Shown here in pieces: positions 38,901-46,890 of a stretch of 64,000 bases of DNA (position 1 is its first letter; each line of letters begins with the position of its first letter). Under the pieces are notes generated by a model that was not told the DNA's origin, ran no database searches, and worked only from the letters and a program-made list of their open reading frames with translations. This DNA comes from Sclerodactyla briareus (lineage: Eukaryota; Echinodermata; Holothuroidea; Dendrochirotida; Sclerodactylidae), in contig JAODTK010003555.1 in the NCBI GenBank assembly GCA_026419785.1, positions 620,001-684,000 on the forward strand. The letters run 5' to 3'. The position numbers and the translations under genes were made by a program.

Positions 38901-40378
38901 GAGTAGCTGCAGGGGGACACCACCCGCCCTGCCGATATAAAAAACCCGGTCAAGGTAGGGTAGCGGAAACTGTACTGGGGACATCCACTATGGGGCTAAT
39001 CAGTATATATGGCCGCGTACGTACATCACGCCCCCTGACTGATTCACCAGCGAGGGAGGATATGTCAACTTTGAGGCACAGAATTTGGTTAACTAGTTTG
39101 AACATATTGAGAGTAGGTAGCTGCCGGTGCGGCAGTTCCTCCACCCGCTAGAGGCTCCGACAACTAACCTAAAATGCAGTTATCAGTACCTCGTATATCA
39201 TCTGCCTCTCACTTTCGGTCAGAGGGTTGCCCTCATACGGCCTTCATCCGGGGAGAGCGGAGGGGTTCTAATCCCGGTCAGGTCATACCAAAGACTTTAC
39301 AAATGGTTACCTGTTGCCTTCTCGCTGACGCTCGGCACAGGGATTGGACAGGGACGAAGGAGGGTAGGCAATTTGAAGTTGTCGTCTGCGTGTGATACCC
39401 CCCCCCCCCCACATTAAAAAGTACCGCCACAGAGGCCATGCCTTTTCCGGGTACCTGGTGAGGGATTCGCCTCTGCCCACACACTGGAGTAAAGTAATAG
39501 CTAATGTGTAGTAAGCAATTCAGATTCTGTTTCTTTGCGGTGCATCCCAACCCCGGATATGCAGGATTCAATGCTCTGTTGTGCTCCATTTCCCAACATA
39601 TAATATTAAGACAGTAATTCCAGGTCAGTCGTCCGAAAGAGATAAATGACCAACCTTTTTGTTACTGTTGCCTTCGCGATGGGCGCTCAGCACAAGGATA
39701 GGAGCAGGGAGGGAATGCTGTTAAGGACAGAACTAGCCCCGTCGGCTGACATTCACAGCATTGTGGGTCTCGGGCCGAGGTGTCGGGGATCTACACCCCC
39801 CCACCCGCCCCACGCAGCGAGGCGTGTGTGGTGTTTCCAAACCCTTGTCCTTTTCCTTCCCGAATGACGCGAAGGACGTGAATTCGCGTCCCCGAGAAGA
39901 GTAGAGAATAGCGATAGTCTACTTGCTACAGTGACTTCGGAATCACTGGCCCAGCAGTAGCAGGTCACGCGGTAGTGAGTAAGTCTGCGTGGAGAACGAT
40001 AAAAACAAACTAACATGCTGCATTACTGTTTCTTAAAGGCACTGTCCCCGCTCGATCATATTCGGAAAGTATCGACAACGCATGCATGATTTGGTGGAGG
40101 ACCGAGTGCGAGGGTCAGAAAACGACAGTGCTGGGTCTACCAGATGATGAGGTCGCTAGAGCATGTTCATGGTAGTCTTAATAAGGCCGAGGGTTCTCCA
40201 TTCTGATGATTATCTGGAAAAGGTTATTTACAAGCCGAGGGAAGAAGATGAATCCGAAACGTCTCTGAAGGAGCTGCCACCCCCAGAAGAAGGAGGACGG
40301 GGATCTTACTTCGCCCAGCAGCCGAAGAAAAACGACGCTAATTCCGCTGAGAAAGACGCTTACAAAGAAACAGCATGA
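19767..40378 (+). CDS. SLCO: Organic anion transporting polypeptide (OATP/SLCO family), 11 exons, frameshifted
   Basis: Gene-level entry; exons are listed separately. OATPs are 12-transmembrane plasma-membrane carriers that move amphipathic organic anions (steroid conjugates, thyroid hormones, eicosanoids and similar). Summed exons give about 2.16 kb, near 718 residues, the usual OATP length. Seen in order: acidic N-terminus ending C-G-W-F-G-F-R-P-R-F-L-Q; TM1-3 with VNGLV and ERRFNL; PLYT; TM4 with PAIGF; family signature DP..PLWVGNWWLGF before TM6; GQLRDFP cytosolic loop; FVESQFSLTAAEEAMFSG; PNIPFAGVT; Kazal-like Cys-rich loop; IDNACMIWW; charged tail and stop. Splice sites support each junction, and exon phases match where checked (1/2, 3/4, 5/6). 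About ten single-base frameshifts interrupt the reading, and exons 4, 5 and 10 are clean. Family assignment is very secure. The orthologue class (SLCO1-6) and substrate cannot be told. Sequencing error is more likely than pseudogene, but the latter is not excluded. Confidence 0.93.
21770..22275 (+). repeat. Inverted repeat R3, copy 1 (OATP intron 1)
   Basis: Its reverse complement matches 31870-32320: GCGCAATGGCG, ATTAATTCAGAAGCCTT / AATT..AGAAGCCTTTGG, ..GACCGTTCGG.., CCCCTGGATTC-like and TACGCTATGG / TACGCCTATAGCG. Contains C and G homopolymers. Unclassified; no coding signal. Confidence 0.55.
22530..22945 (-). mobile_element. LINE 3' fragment, partly duplicated in tandem
   Basis: On the minus strand 22885-22730 reads V-F-R-A-C-A-S-L-W-N-A-L-P-R-E-I-Q, then F-P-F-F-K-S-S-S-K-M, the C-terminal WN.LP..I....sv..FK..LK motif of LINE reverse transcriptases. 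A second, shorter copy of the same segment (with the GTTCCACAGACTTAGCA and AAAAGTTATCCAA strings) lies at about 22530-22660 in the same direction. Located in OATP intron 1. Confidence 0.7.
23388..23541. mobile_element. Small fold-back element
   Basis: TTGCAGAAATAGCTGGGACA at the left is inverted at the right (TGTCCCAGCTACTTTTTGCAA). Inside, CCCCCCTATTC faces GAATAGGGGGAG. About 150 bases, non-coding, in OATP intron 1. Consistent with a hairpin MITE. Confidence 0.5.
24191..24500 (+). CDS. SLCO: OATP exon 2: TM1-TM3 region
   Basis: After acceptor ...CATTGTAG the frame reads C-F-N-R-S-A-G-F-L-G-V-I-L-G-F-S-I-A-Q (TM1), then T-T-V-N-G-L-V-Y-I-V. After a frameshift near 24290 it reads E-R-R-F-N-L-T-S-A-R-S-G-S-I-S-S-M-Y-D-L, the conserved OATP loop ((I/L)ERRFxL..SxxSGxIxSxY). 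TM2 is L-S-V-L-L-I-I-V-F-V-T-Y-F-G, followed by the motif G-E-R-A-H-K-P-I-W-L-G. A second shift near 24450 leads into V-F-L-F-Q-I-P-H-F-L. The donor is GG|GTGAGTAA at 24501. Two indels, no other defect. Confidence 0.9.
24931..25165. mobile_element. MITE with terminal inverted repeats
   Basis: The left end CAGTGTCGTTAGGTATCCAA..GGCGAAAGGTGACAGTGACGTAAAACT is matched by the inverted right end AGTTTTACGTCATGACGTCACG...GGTTACCTAACGATAATGCCACTTG. TIRs are about 50-65 bases with indels around a non-coding core of about 110 bases. Located in OATP intron 2. The length and lack of coding suggest a non-autonomous DNA transposon; superfamily uncertain (hAT-like CAGTG start). Confidence 0.65.
25838..26044 (+). 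CDS. SLCO: OATP exon 3: TM3-TM4 with the LYTLG..Y..DN motif
   Basis: The acceptor is a poly-C tract ending CCTGCAG. It reads S-A-N-E-E-L-T-A-R-H-P-S-T-G-D-V (extracellular, acidic), then N-Y-Y-Y-V-F-V-A-A-Q-V-L-H-V-I-G-A-S-P-L-Y-T, the TM4 entry of OATPs. One base appears lost near 25988. In the next frame it continues L-G-Q-T-Y-L-Y-D-N-T-Q-P-K-H-A-P-V-F-L-G to donor GG|GTACGT. The partial codon joins exactly to exon 4 (..F-L-G-I-F-Q). A decayed copy of the 3' half of this exon lies in the following intron near 26415-26460. Confidence 0.9.
26400..26830 (+). repeat. Tandem duplicate of OATP exon 3 end plus start of intron 3
   Basis: Matches 25995-26300 in order: ..AT.A.ACACACAAC.GA.ACACGCAC, TTGTTCAGTGAAAA, ACAAAACAT, TTGTGATTCCTT, CCAACGGCAATGGAAT / CCAACAGCGAAAAAAAT, GTGTGT.TCCGTATATGTGTG and TTCATT..TTTATTCATCA. 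The copy begins inside exon 3 (end-of-exon segment near 26415-26460) and no longer codes. It explains the look-alike GT-rich tracts at 26180-26250 and 26680-26750. Confidence 0.7.
27205..27307 (+). CDS. SLCO: OATP exon 4: TM4/5 (GPNFAPAIGF)
   Basis: A clean exon without indels. The acceptor is CTGTTTTTCAG; it reads G-I-F-Q-I-G-P-N-F-A-P-A-I-G-F-I-G-G-G-L then F-L-T-L-Y-T-D-L. This matches the OATP segment 'GI.Y....GPA+GF..G...L..Y.D'. The donor is taken at AAC|GTATAG, 27308; a somewhat different 3' border is possible. Confidence 0.88.
27968..28340 (+). repeat. Minisatellite, about 123-base unit, three copies
   Basis: Units start at CAATGCGGTATATC near 27968, 28094 and 28217. Each holds GCAATGATATGTAACAT, an imperfect palindrome around TCTCGATATATCGCGAGA, GTCGTGACTTCAT.TAA, CGTCCAT.ATATGTCGGGTG and GGGACGATATT. 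Ends about 50 bases before OATP exon 5. A single diverged unit lies at 29225-29385. Confidence 0.8.
28393..28508 (+). CDS. SLCO: OATP exon 5: superfamily signature before TM6
   Basis: A clean exon. The acceptor is TTTTTCTTAG; it reads I-D-P-S-S-P-L-W-V-G-N-W-W-L-G-F-I-C-T-G, followed by T-I-A-I-L-A-S-I-P-L-S-G-F-P-K-R-L-P. The string D-P-x..-W-V-G-x-W-W-x-G-F corresponds to the OATP superfamily signature D-x-RW-(I/V)-GAWW-x-G-(F/L). The usual Arg before the Trp is Leu and Ala is Asn. The donor CAG|GTAGTG joins in phase to exon 6. This is the single most diagnostic exon of the gene. Confidence 0.93.
29225..29385 (+). repeat. Isolated diverged unit of the 28 kb minisatellite
   Basis: CGATATACCGCCAGGCGATTT, CTGTCGTGACGTCATGTAAA, CATCGTCATTAAATCGCCGGG and GGAACGATGATGATTTGTCT follow the order of the 123-base unit at 27968-28340. 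Lies in OATP intron 5. Confidence 0.65.
29609..29866 (+). CDS. SLCO: OATP exon 6: cytosolic loop 3 and TM7
   Basis: The acceptor is a T-run ending CTCATAG. It reads T-K-N-I-E-E-E-R-R-H (cytosolic) then G-F-G-A-V-G-Q-L-R-D-F-P-R-A-I-F-N-L-R-K, matching the family 'LKDLPKAL..LL+NP'. A frameshift near 29750 gives N-F-L-G-T-S-S-E-Y-F-I-I-A-C-I-S-V-F (TM7). Another near 29810 gives F-V-E-S-Q-F-S-L-T-A-A-E-E-A-M-F-S, a close match to the OATP 'K(F/Y)+E.QF..S...A....G'. The donor is TCAG|GTAACT. Two indels. Confidence 0.9.
30673..30867 (+). CDS. SLCO: OATP exon 7: TM8-TM9 and PNIPFAGVT
   Basis: The acceptor is TTTCTACAG. The first codons (V-V-G-T-I) and the rest are in different frames, with the shift near 30690. 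It reads A-F-G-G-V-L-L-G-G-F-F-V-K-W-F (TM8 edge), then R-M-R-F-V-V-C-S-L-I-V-G-W-A-T-M-L-C-M-L (TM9). The end is C-P-N-I-P-F-A-G-V-T-V, the near-invariant OATP start of extracellular loop 5. The donor is ACAC|GTAAGT. Confidence 0.92.
31870..32325 (-). repeat. Inverted repeat R3, copy 2 (OATP intron 7)
   Basis: Reverse-complement partner of 21770-22275. It contains a 24-T run followed by a 16-G run at about 32159-32200, where the other copy has short C/G runs. Both copies lie within introns of the same gene, about 10 kb apart. Confidence 0.55.
32880..33062. repeat. (AT)n microsatellite
   Basis: About 180 bases of TA repeats with scattered TCTA and AATA interruptions, OATP intron 7. Confidence 0.95.
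33705..33850 (+). repeat. GC-rich array, GTTTCCATG units, left arm
   Basis: Two GTTTCCATG boxes at 33711 and 33770 followed by GCGGGGGGCGGCG and GGGCGGGCGGGCCGGCGGGC. Inverted relative to 34575-34765. High CpG and G-run content in an otherwise AT-rich intron (OATP intron 7). Confidence 0.7.
34232..34450 (+). repeat. CAACGA/CAA-rich simple repeat
   Basis: Irregular (ACAACG)n and (CAA)n over about 210 bases, running into an AAT-rich stretch up to 34500. Gives false Thr/Asn/Gln-rich frames on the plus strand and Val/Cys/Leu-rich frames on the minus. Sits between the two GC-rich arms. Confidence 0.85.
34570..34765 (-). repeat. GC-rich array, CATGGAAAC units, right arm
   Basis: Three units each ending GTGCATGGAAACG, at about 34602, 34680 and 34752 (spacing 72-78), separated by CGCCCGCCCGCC-type stretches with CTTCC.AAACGCC. 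Reverse complement of the left arm at 33705-33850. Confidence 0.75.
35248..35411 (+). CDS. SLCO: OATP exon 8: Kazal-like extracellular domain
   Basis: The acceptor is CTCATTACGCAG, after a 4.4 kb intron. It reads L-V-N-P-N-R-D-N-A-C-N-A-N-C-N-C-G-K-R, then S-N-K-V-Q-Y-Y-T-G-C-H-A. A one-base shift yields G-C-T-E-V. The Cys pattern C-N-x-N-C-x-C...G-x..V-x-Y-Y-x-x-C-H-A-G-C is the Kazal-type loop between TM9 and TM10 of OATPs. The donor is taken as AATG|GTAATG. Confidence 0.87.
35545..36425 (-). mobile_element. CR1/Crack-like LINE 3' part with (ATTGT)n tail
   Basis: On the minus strand from about 36420: S-A-S-F-G-L-S-V-L-N, L-P-K-R-I-I-R-N-I-V-V-A-S-F, then L-F-R-E-P-K-F-L-N-I-D-Y-L-Y-R-Y-Q-L-G-L and F-M-Y-N-L. 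This matches the thumb region of LINE reverse transcriptases (LQKRAIR.I......T.PLF..L.iL...dl..yq...fmyk). Further down, L-T-N-P-H-S-R-T-V-R-N then the 3' UTR, ending at a (ACAAT)n run on the plus strand, i.e. (ATTGT)n as the element's own 3' tail (35545-35620). Lies in OATP intron 8; 5'-truncated and frameshifted. Confidence 0.75.
36786..36959 (+). CDS. SLCO: OATP exon 9: end of Cys loop and TM10
   Basis: The acceptor is TTTTTTCACAG. It reads F-S-P-C-S-C-V-S-D-T-V-M-D-E-G (the Y.NCSCI segment of the family), then Q-R-R-L-C-E-L-Q-N-L-L-F. A one-base shift near 36890 gives F-L-V-F-A-A-L-F-V-S-L-P-S-S-V-P-A-I-T-S, TM10/11 with the conserved FV...SSVP. The donor is TCAG|GTACGC. One indel is clear, and the last Cys spacing is uncertain. 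Confidence 0.8.
38386..38447 (+). CDS. SLCO: OATP exon 10: short loop exon
   Basis: A small clean exon between TTTCTTCACAG and TCTGG|GTAAGAA. It reads V-V-D-A-P-E-N-V-V-R-S-V-C-V-S-I-L-Q-M-S, in the place of the OATP segment 'CV....RS.ALG.Q....+LLG'. Assignment rests on position, good splice sites and the partial-codon Gly joining to exon 11. Confidence 0.7.
39210..39480 (+). mobile_element. tRNA-derived SINE (copy B)
   Basis: Same family as 13541-13800. The tRNA head is worn (B-box-like GGTTCTAATCCCGGTC). The body matches: CATACCAAAGACTTTACAAA, GTTGCCTTCTCGCTGACGC, GTCTGCGTGTGATACCCC, GCCACAGAGGCCATGCCTT and GTACCTGGTGAGGGATTCGC. Inside OATP intron 10. Confidence 0.75.
39650..39730 (+). mobile_element. 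SINE body fragment (copy C)
   Basis: GTTGCCTTCGCGATGGGCGC, CAGCACAAGGATAGGAGCAG and GGGAGGGAATG follow the body of the SINE copies at 13.6 and 39.3 kb, without the tRNA head. The following 130 bases do not align. Confidence 0.45.
40039..40378 (+). CDS. SLCO: OATP exon 11: IDNACMIWW, TM12 and C-terminal tail
   Basis: The acceptor is TTTCTTAAAG. It opens G-T-V-P-A-R-S-Y-S-E-S-I-D-N-A-C-M-I-W-W then T-E-C-E-G-Q, matching 'IPGPI.FG..ID..C..W...C.G..G' of OATPs. TM12 is broken by frameshifts at 40140-40215, where F-S-I-L-M-I-I-W can be read in one frame. The tail reads Y-K-P-R-E-E-D-E-S-E-T-S-L, then K-E-L-P-P-P-E-E-G-G, ending D-A-Y-K-E-T-A and TGA at 40376-40378. The final residues E-T-A are not a canonical class I PDZ ligand. 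No AATAAA is seen close downstream. Confidence 0.85.
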
Positions 40379-41564
40379 AATGTCGCCTTTAAGTAAACTC
40401 AAGCATTTCATTTTTTATTTTCACCGACGAGCGGTTCGCACAGACATCTAGCACACCATCCTTCATCGTACAACGTATATTGGTATAGGCGGTGACGACC
40501 TACGCTGTACGCATTGGGTGGCAGTTTAGGGGACAATTGTTCACGCCTAATTTCAAACCATGTAGTAACTCGCGCCACCCTATTTCTTTTCGTCGCGGGG
40601 GGCACTATATTATTATTCTGAATTCACAATATCAACCACTTAATGCGGGATGAAGGGAGAGAGAGAAAGCTTGAAAGCTCGACCGACTGTAGAAGGTTAT
40701 TCCGTTCTACAACTACTGTCAATGAGAAAAAATGTTTTCTGACATCGAGTCTTGACTACTCTGTTCAGAGTTCCTATTGTTACCTTTACCTCATTTACAG
40801 TACGATTATACATGTCATCCAACATATTTAGAACTGGGGCCAATCGGTGTGGCTCTTGTGAAATGCTTCGACGAAATCAAGATGAAGATACATAGATAGA
40901 CCAAATGTCAATTTCACTAGTTACATATTTTAAGAGGTCAGTAGGTTGTTGAGTGTTGATCTGCCTCTCATTGTGCCATCATTTAGCAGTTGGCATTCAT
41001 CCAGGGTTACAGCAACATCTCTGCAGACGGTGGATTTCAGGAGGCGGTGGAGAGACTGGGACGACGTTTTAAGAAAAAGACATGTGACTCGGGCAGGAAT
41101 GGTCCCAAATTACAATTAGGAATTCGTTGTGGAATTCGATTTAAATGAGGACCATAAAAAAAGAGGACCATCAACACCCATTCCCGGTCTCTCTACGCCA
41201 CACGAAACATTGCACCGCTTGTTTTTTTGTGTTTTTTTTTGGGGGCAGTGGGGGGGGAGGGGGGGGGAGTTACACGACTTGGTGATCGTTTAACATATGG
41301 TGTCGGAGCACGCGAGCTGTATATATTTAAAGATAATAAGAATATATGAGGAAAAACGCAGGAATTGGAATGTATATAATAAATAAATCCACTAAACACT
41401 GCATGGTTCGTTTGAATATGTTTGTATAAGTGTTCTGTTGCTTCACTGGATGGAAAATTAATTTGCCTACCACACTTCACTTGTTGCCTCCCGGAATTGC
41501 CACCTTCGAAATCACGTGTGTCCCAGTCATCCCCATCGAAAGTCGTCTGGCTACGCCAAGTACG

Positions 41565-41676
41565 CATATATATATATATAGAATATAATATTATATATAT
41601 AGATTATATATATATATAGATATATATATATATAATATTATATAAGGATTTATTAATTTTATAGATATATATATAT

Positions 41677-41727
<51 letters not shown>
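41565..41727. repeat. (AT)n microsatellite
   Basis: About 160 bases of TA repeats with GATA and TTTATTAATTTT interruptions, just before SINE copy D. Confidence 0.95.
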
Positions 41728-41729
<2 letters not shown>

Positions 41730-41842
41730 ATTACTGGTTATGCAAGAATAATCGGAAATGGCGGCGATTCCGCCTCCCTTGAGGAGTAAGGTCATGTCGA
41801 GCGTTACCAACGTTACCGCGAGTTGTCCGTTGTGACAGGATC

Positions 41843-41985
41843 GCATGTGGTTGGCACAATTGGTAGAGAGTCGGCCTTCTACCCGGTAGACCGGAGTTTG
41901 ATTTCCTGCCCGAGGCATACTAAAAGACCATATAAAAAGAAACCTGTGCCTTCTCGAAGCTGACAATAAGGTGTGCAGTAATCAG
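41843..41985 (+). mobile_element. tRNA-derived SINE head (copy D)
   Basis: The best preserved head of the family: TGTGGTTGGCACAATTGGTA, GAGTCGGCCTTCTACCCGGT, GAGTTTGATTTCCTGCC, then CATACTAAAAGAC and a short piece of body (TGCCTTCTCGAAGCTGAC). It is truncated before the C-run. Confidence 0.7.
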
Positions 41986-43659
41986 AGATAAAAGATTTGG
42001 TTTAGGGATTGATTGGCTTAGAGCGTATGAGAGAATGTTTATCCCACCTCCACATTGTTTCGCTCGCTATAAATAGGTTCATTCATCTGATCGCCAAACA
42101 ATCCCGAACCATCGAGTGTTTGGGACGCCAGCATGATCAACTTGAACTGACCGGAACGCCCCCCCTAACAATTCAATGTTGCCGTACTGTGACCTGTTTT
42201 CACGAAAAACGGTCGAAAAAAGGCGAACTTCTGTCCCCTCTGCTGAATGAGAAGTAGGAGAGGGTGGCGATGTCATGGAGGAGGAATGCAGAAGAGCATG
42301 CCATTGCTGTTGTTTTTTGGAAGGTTCAGTGACTTACTAACATTGTGTTCGCTAACAATAGCCCATGCATGTGCATGAATCGGTCTGTATACTACCTAAT
42401 GATAATATAGAACCGTTTTTGGACATAGTACGAAATCATCGAAGACAAACTGTCTCCAATCATGATAAATGAAAAAAATCCACGAAAACCTCTGCCAGGA
42501 TGCATATTCTCTAGACCATCGTGGGAGGACCAGTGACCTTCAGGTCTCCCCGTTTCTCCCGTCCCGTAACTACAGTTAAAAAAACTCGATGGGAAAAAAA
42601 TAACATGGTGGGACTTGGGATGATTCAGGCTTGGAGCGCAGTCGGCCAACCTGTCAACGGGGTAATGGTTATCCTTAGCTCTCTTACAGGAAGAGAGTCA
42701 GTCAATGCGGGTGTTTGTCTGTGCAGGATGTGTGTCGCGTATCCACGGAACCGTGAATGCTTCAATGCTTGTGCGAATCGGCAAAACGGCGCATGAATTC
42801 CATACCCATTATAAACTGCGAAAACTGGGTGCACTGTGCCCAAAAATATCTCACATGATCAAAATAATGTAAATATTGGTTTGGTCATCCATCCAGTTCC
42901 GTGATATGATGCAGTCCAGTTGTGGCTGGAGACTGGGAGAGGAGAGGGGGAGTACTATTGAACCGAAAAACTGGTGAAGAGGTATCGTGCAAGAGATCAC
43001 CAGTATAGTCGTGGCCTAGCCGCCACTTCATGAGAGTTCAATTTTAGAGGAAGAGTTTAAACTACAGATGACACGCTCTCAGTATGTGAGCGCAATTCAC
43101 TTCAATTCAGAGTCAAACTTTAGTGTCACACAGGGTTATCAATAATGTTAATTTGGAGCAATGTAGGAGGTAATAGATACGTTGCAATACACGATGTTCA
43201 TGTTTGCTGACGGATTAGGGGATGACTACAAATCCTCCCCTAAAAATGACATCGGTTCCATAACATTGTACTTTGCTTAGAAGGAAATAGTTACCACTAC
43301 TAGAACATATATTCCTACAACGGATGCTTTATTGATAATTACATTGTGTAAATAAGGTGTGACATAGATGCTTTGAAAGCCACATACGTCGGATGGCTCT
43401 AGTGTATTGAATGAACTGTCCCAATCGGTCCATCAGGGCTCTCGATCTGTATAGGTCTTCGGTAAAAACTCCCGAGAGCAAGGCACGTTACGACAATGTT
43501 ACAGAATGACGGCTATTTTCTATCAAGTCGGAGAATTAACACCCAGTTACGAAAATATGCAAGGGTCCCAAAGTTAATTAACGAGGGTGGAGTAATTAAA
43601 TCTGTATGAACTTCAGTCAGAAAGCTATCGATATCAAAACTAAATTATTCTAGTCACGT

Positions 43660-44265
43660 TTACTGAATGCGGTAGCTATTATTATGAAAGTGATACTAGA
43701 TATGTAAACTACATAACTCAGTAACTATTCAAAATGCAGGTGCATAATTCAGATCACAAAATGCTAAAGATAGTAGCCATTAATAATGCGGGGCTATGGG
43801 ATAACAATCTGCCGATCGAGGGGCCATTTAAGCCAAGTATTAGATGTAAAAGCTCATAATCCGGTAAAGCAGGAGATATGGGATACCCAAAGTCCGTATC
43901 CAAATCTCAAGCCATGATAATTTCCAGTGGATGTTATTTATAGCTTTGGGACTAATTTACGATTACGGAAAGGCTAAAATACTTATTTGCGTTTTATTAT
44001 TGTCGTCAAGGTTATAAAAAGGTTTTTTTTTTTTTTTGGGTGGGGGGTTTGGAGTTAAAGCACAAGCTAACTGATTTTAAAATGCTCTGAATGCAGGAGT
44101 ATTAGGCGGAAAGATGCATATATGATATGATAGCTATTTAATTGACAGCTCTAGATATTAAAGGTACATCTCCAGGTAGCTATTTATAAATTAGTGACTA
44201 AAGATGCACAATTAACATAATCTAGTAGCCATTTAAAATGCAGTAGCTATTAGACTGTTAGATGT
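43660..44265 (+). repeat. Degenerate short repeat cluster (TAGCTATT..AATGC)
   Basis: GTAGCTATTATTA, AACTATTCAAAATGCAG, GTAGCCATTAATAATGCGG, ATAGCTATTTAATT, GTAGCTATTTATAAATTAG, GTAGCCATTTAAAATGCAGT and AGTAGCTATTAGAC recur irregularly over about 600 bases. An old tandem array or repeated insertion site; no coding. Confidence 0.4.
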
Positions 44266-44578
44266 ATCAGCCGCATGAAGCATTGTGCGTAAGCAATTAT
44301 AGTTACATGCCCTTTTTAATAATAAATGACTGGCAATCACAATAAATAAAAACGCGTTTGCATTCAATCAGACATAACGGTTAAGTGCCATTGGGGCCTT
44401 CGTTTTGGTCAGCATGGTGGCTATTTACTCCTTAATCCACCACTTACGCACGGATAGCGCCCCTGACGTGGCGGGTATATTCTCAATTCTTCTTAAACCC
44501 CATTTCGCTGTGGAACCACCCATAGGTTCCTATTTTAAGGGATTACGTCGCCCCTGATTTTGTTTTCGACCGCGCAAT

Positions 44579-44632
44579 CCCCCCCACCCCCCTACCCCCC
44601 CCCCCACCCCCCCCCCCCCCCCCCCCCCCCCC

Positions 44633-44664
<32 letters not shown>
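44579..44664 (+). repeat. Poly-C tract
   Basis: An almost pure run of C of about 85 bases with five A and one T. Far longer than the many C7-C13 runs elsewhere in the window. Confidence 0.9.
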
Positions 44665-44666
<2 letters not shown>

Positions 44667-45307
44667 ATGACGGCACTTCACATAAATGGGGAACACTAGA
44701 TTTGCCACGGAAATATTAAACTGAAATTTGTGCATCTGGCCGCAACGATATACGTTAAAACTGAAGAAGTGGACCCACTAGCGCACAATAAAAAGTATAA
44801 AATATTCGATACCATCTGTGAGTCATGATTATTCAACATGATATTATTCTTAACAGAAAAATTCGAATGACTGTCTGATTCTTGAACGTTTGTCCTCATA
44901 CGCTCAACTAGTGTCTCCTTGATTGATATAATAATGCACAGAAAGTGACCACAATTTCAAGTGTACCAGCAGGCAATAAGCAATCACTCAGTCAATGTAA
45001 TCATTCAGTAAAGACTGAATATATTCTGAAATACTTGATGCAGTCGGTTTGACCTTCAGCACATGCGAGGCAGTAATCAAACTGAGCCAACAATACACAG
45101 TTGGTACTAGCACAATTGTACGACAAAAGCGTTTATACAAGCATGGAATTCTGCAAACTACAGCTTGCTTGCCCTTTGATAACATATTCTCTACGTGGAT
45201 ATTCTTGAACATGATCCCATCAATTATAGTTGGATCCTAACACTAGCCAAAAAATAGTCGACTTCCACTTGTATAGTGTCACTGGGTCTTTTATGGCTGG
45301 ATAAGAA

Positions 45308-45385
45308 TATAATAATAATAATAATAATAAAATTAATAATAATAATCATAATAATAAATAATTAATAATAATAATCATAATAAGG
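45308..45385 (+). repeat. (AAT)n microsatellite
   Basis: AATAATAATAATAATAATAA and variants over about 75 bases. Confidence 0.9.
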
Positions 45386-46461
45386 ATATAAGGAATATTA
45401 AGTGTGAGCATGCGCTGTGAGCAGCTTGTCATTACACAATTATCAAAGTTTATGAAATATAAAATAACATAGATCTTTAGTGTCCAGATTCAAGCTAGCG
45501 GCCAACAGAAAATGTTCAACAGTCAGAGTTACACGATCGATACTATACATGAGCGTATTCTAAACGAAAAAAAACCCCCCCCCCCCCACAGCCAATTCTA
45601 AAAGGAAGTCACTCGTTTGCAGTCGAGTTCGAGGAACAAGCTTGAGTGTTAGGATTGGATGATCTTTCCAACACCCAAGCCACGGCATGAATCCTCGGAA
45701 AACTGGTGCCGGAAGGTGGACGGAACCACACGCTCAGTAATGGCTGGTGGAATTGTAGCTCAGGTTGTTCATTCTGCCACAGTACCTCGAGTGAAACCTT
45801 GTCGGAGTCCCAAAATCTGTTAACTGTTTAAAGAAAGAAAAAGGCTCGTTGATGAATATTTATACAATCCATCACTGACAATTACGTGACGTGAATCCCA
45901 GTGATTCTGTCATATGCAGCACCCTAGCGACACTGGTCTGAAAGGTTTTCACGGTCCTCCTCCGTCTGTCGCCTGTACCCTGTGAAGCAGTAGTTCAAAG
46001 AAACACTCTTAGTTGAAACAGCACGTCCGAATCAACAGGTTTAGTCAATTACAACACAATAAAAACTACTCGAATACCAATGTTATTTTTCAGTATGCCT
46101 TGAAATCCGACACCGTGTCTATCATTTTAGTAGGTTCGTAACCTTAATGTTTTACATTGCTTGATGTATCCTAATCCATCCTCTTACATAATAAGGGTGA
46201 CATTTTCCCGGAAATCATAGACCAGAGATCGCTCCGTGACCTACAATTATTTCGATTCGTATAAAATGACTCTGCGCCTGAACAGGTTAGCTTGGGAATC
46301 ATTGGTGTTACCTAACAAAATCGTCCATGCAGATGAGGGACGCTGTAGATAGCAAGTTATCAAATTTGTCTAGAATATACTTATATATACTTGCGCCGAA
46401 ACACTCCTTGCATAGCCGTGAAGTGCCATTATCACTAGCGCCCATTCCTCAGCTTTTACCC

Positions 46462-46797
46462 TAATATATATAATATCTGACTATATATCATATATATATA
46501 TATAGATAGTATATTATATATATATATTTAAATATATAAGTATATATTATATATATATATATACTATATATATTGCATATATATTTATATAGTATATATA
46601 GTATATAATATATATATATATATATATTATTCTATATATATATAATATAATATATCTAATAAACTTATTATAATATACTATATATAGAGATATATATTAT
46701 ATACATTAAATATAAGTTATACTCTATATATATATATATATATATAGTATATATATATAATATATACATCTATATATATATTATATATATATAGATA

Positions 46798-46852
<55 letters not shown>

Positions 46853-46890
46853 CTATATTATATATATATGTTTGTGTGTGTGTGTGTGTA
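46462..46890. repeat. (AT)n microsatellite, long, ending in (TG)n
   Basis: About 400 bases of imperfect TA repeat, then GTGTGTGTGTGTGT at 46873-46888. Confidence 0.95.

Larger units (their letters stand above)
40379..43659. other. OATP 3' flank and intergenic
   Basis: Follows the OATP stop and probably includes the 3' UTR. No canonical AATAAA close by. Contains the TA array at 41.6 kb and SINE D. The rest, including the frame at 42521-42796, is not recognised. Confidence 0.4.
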
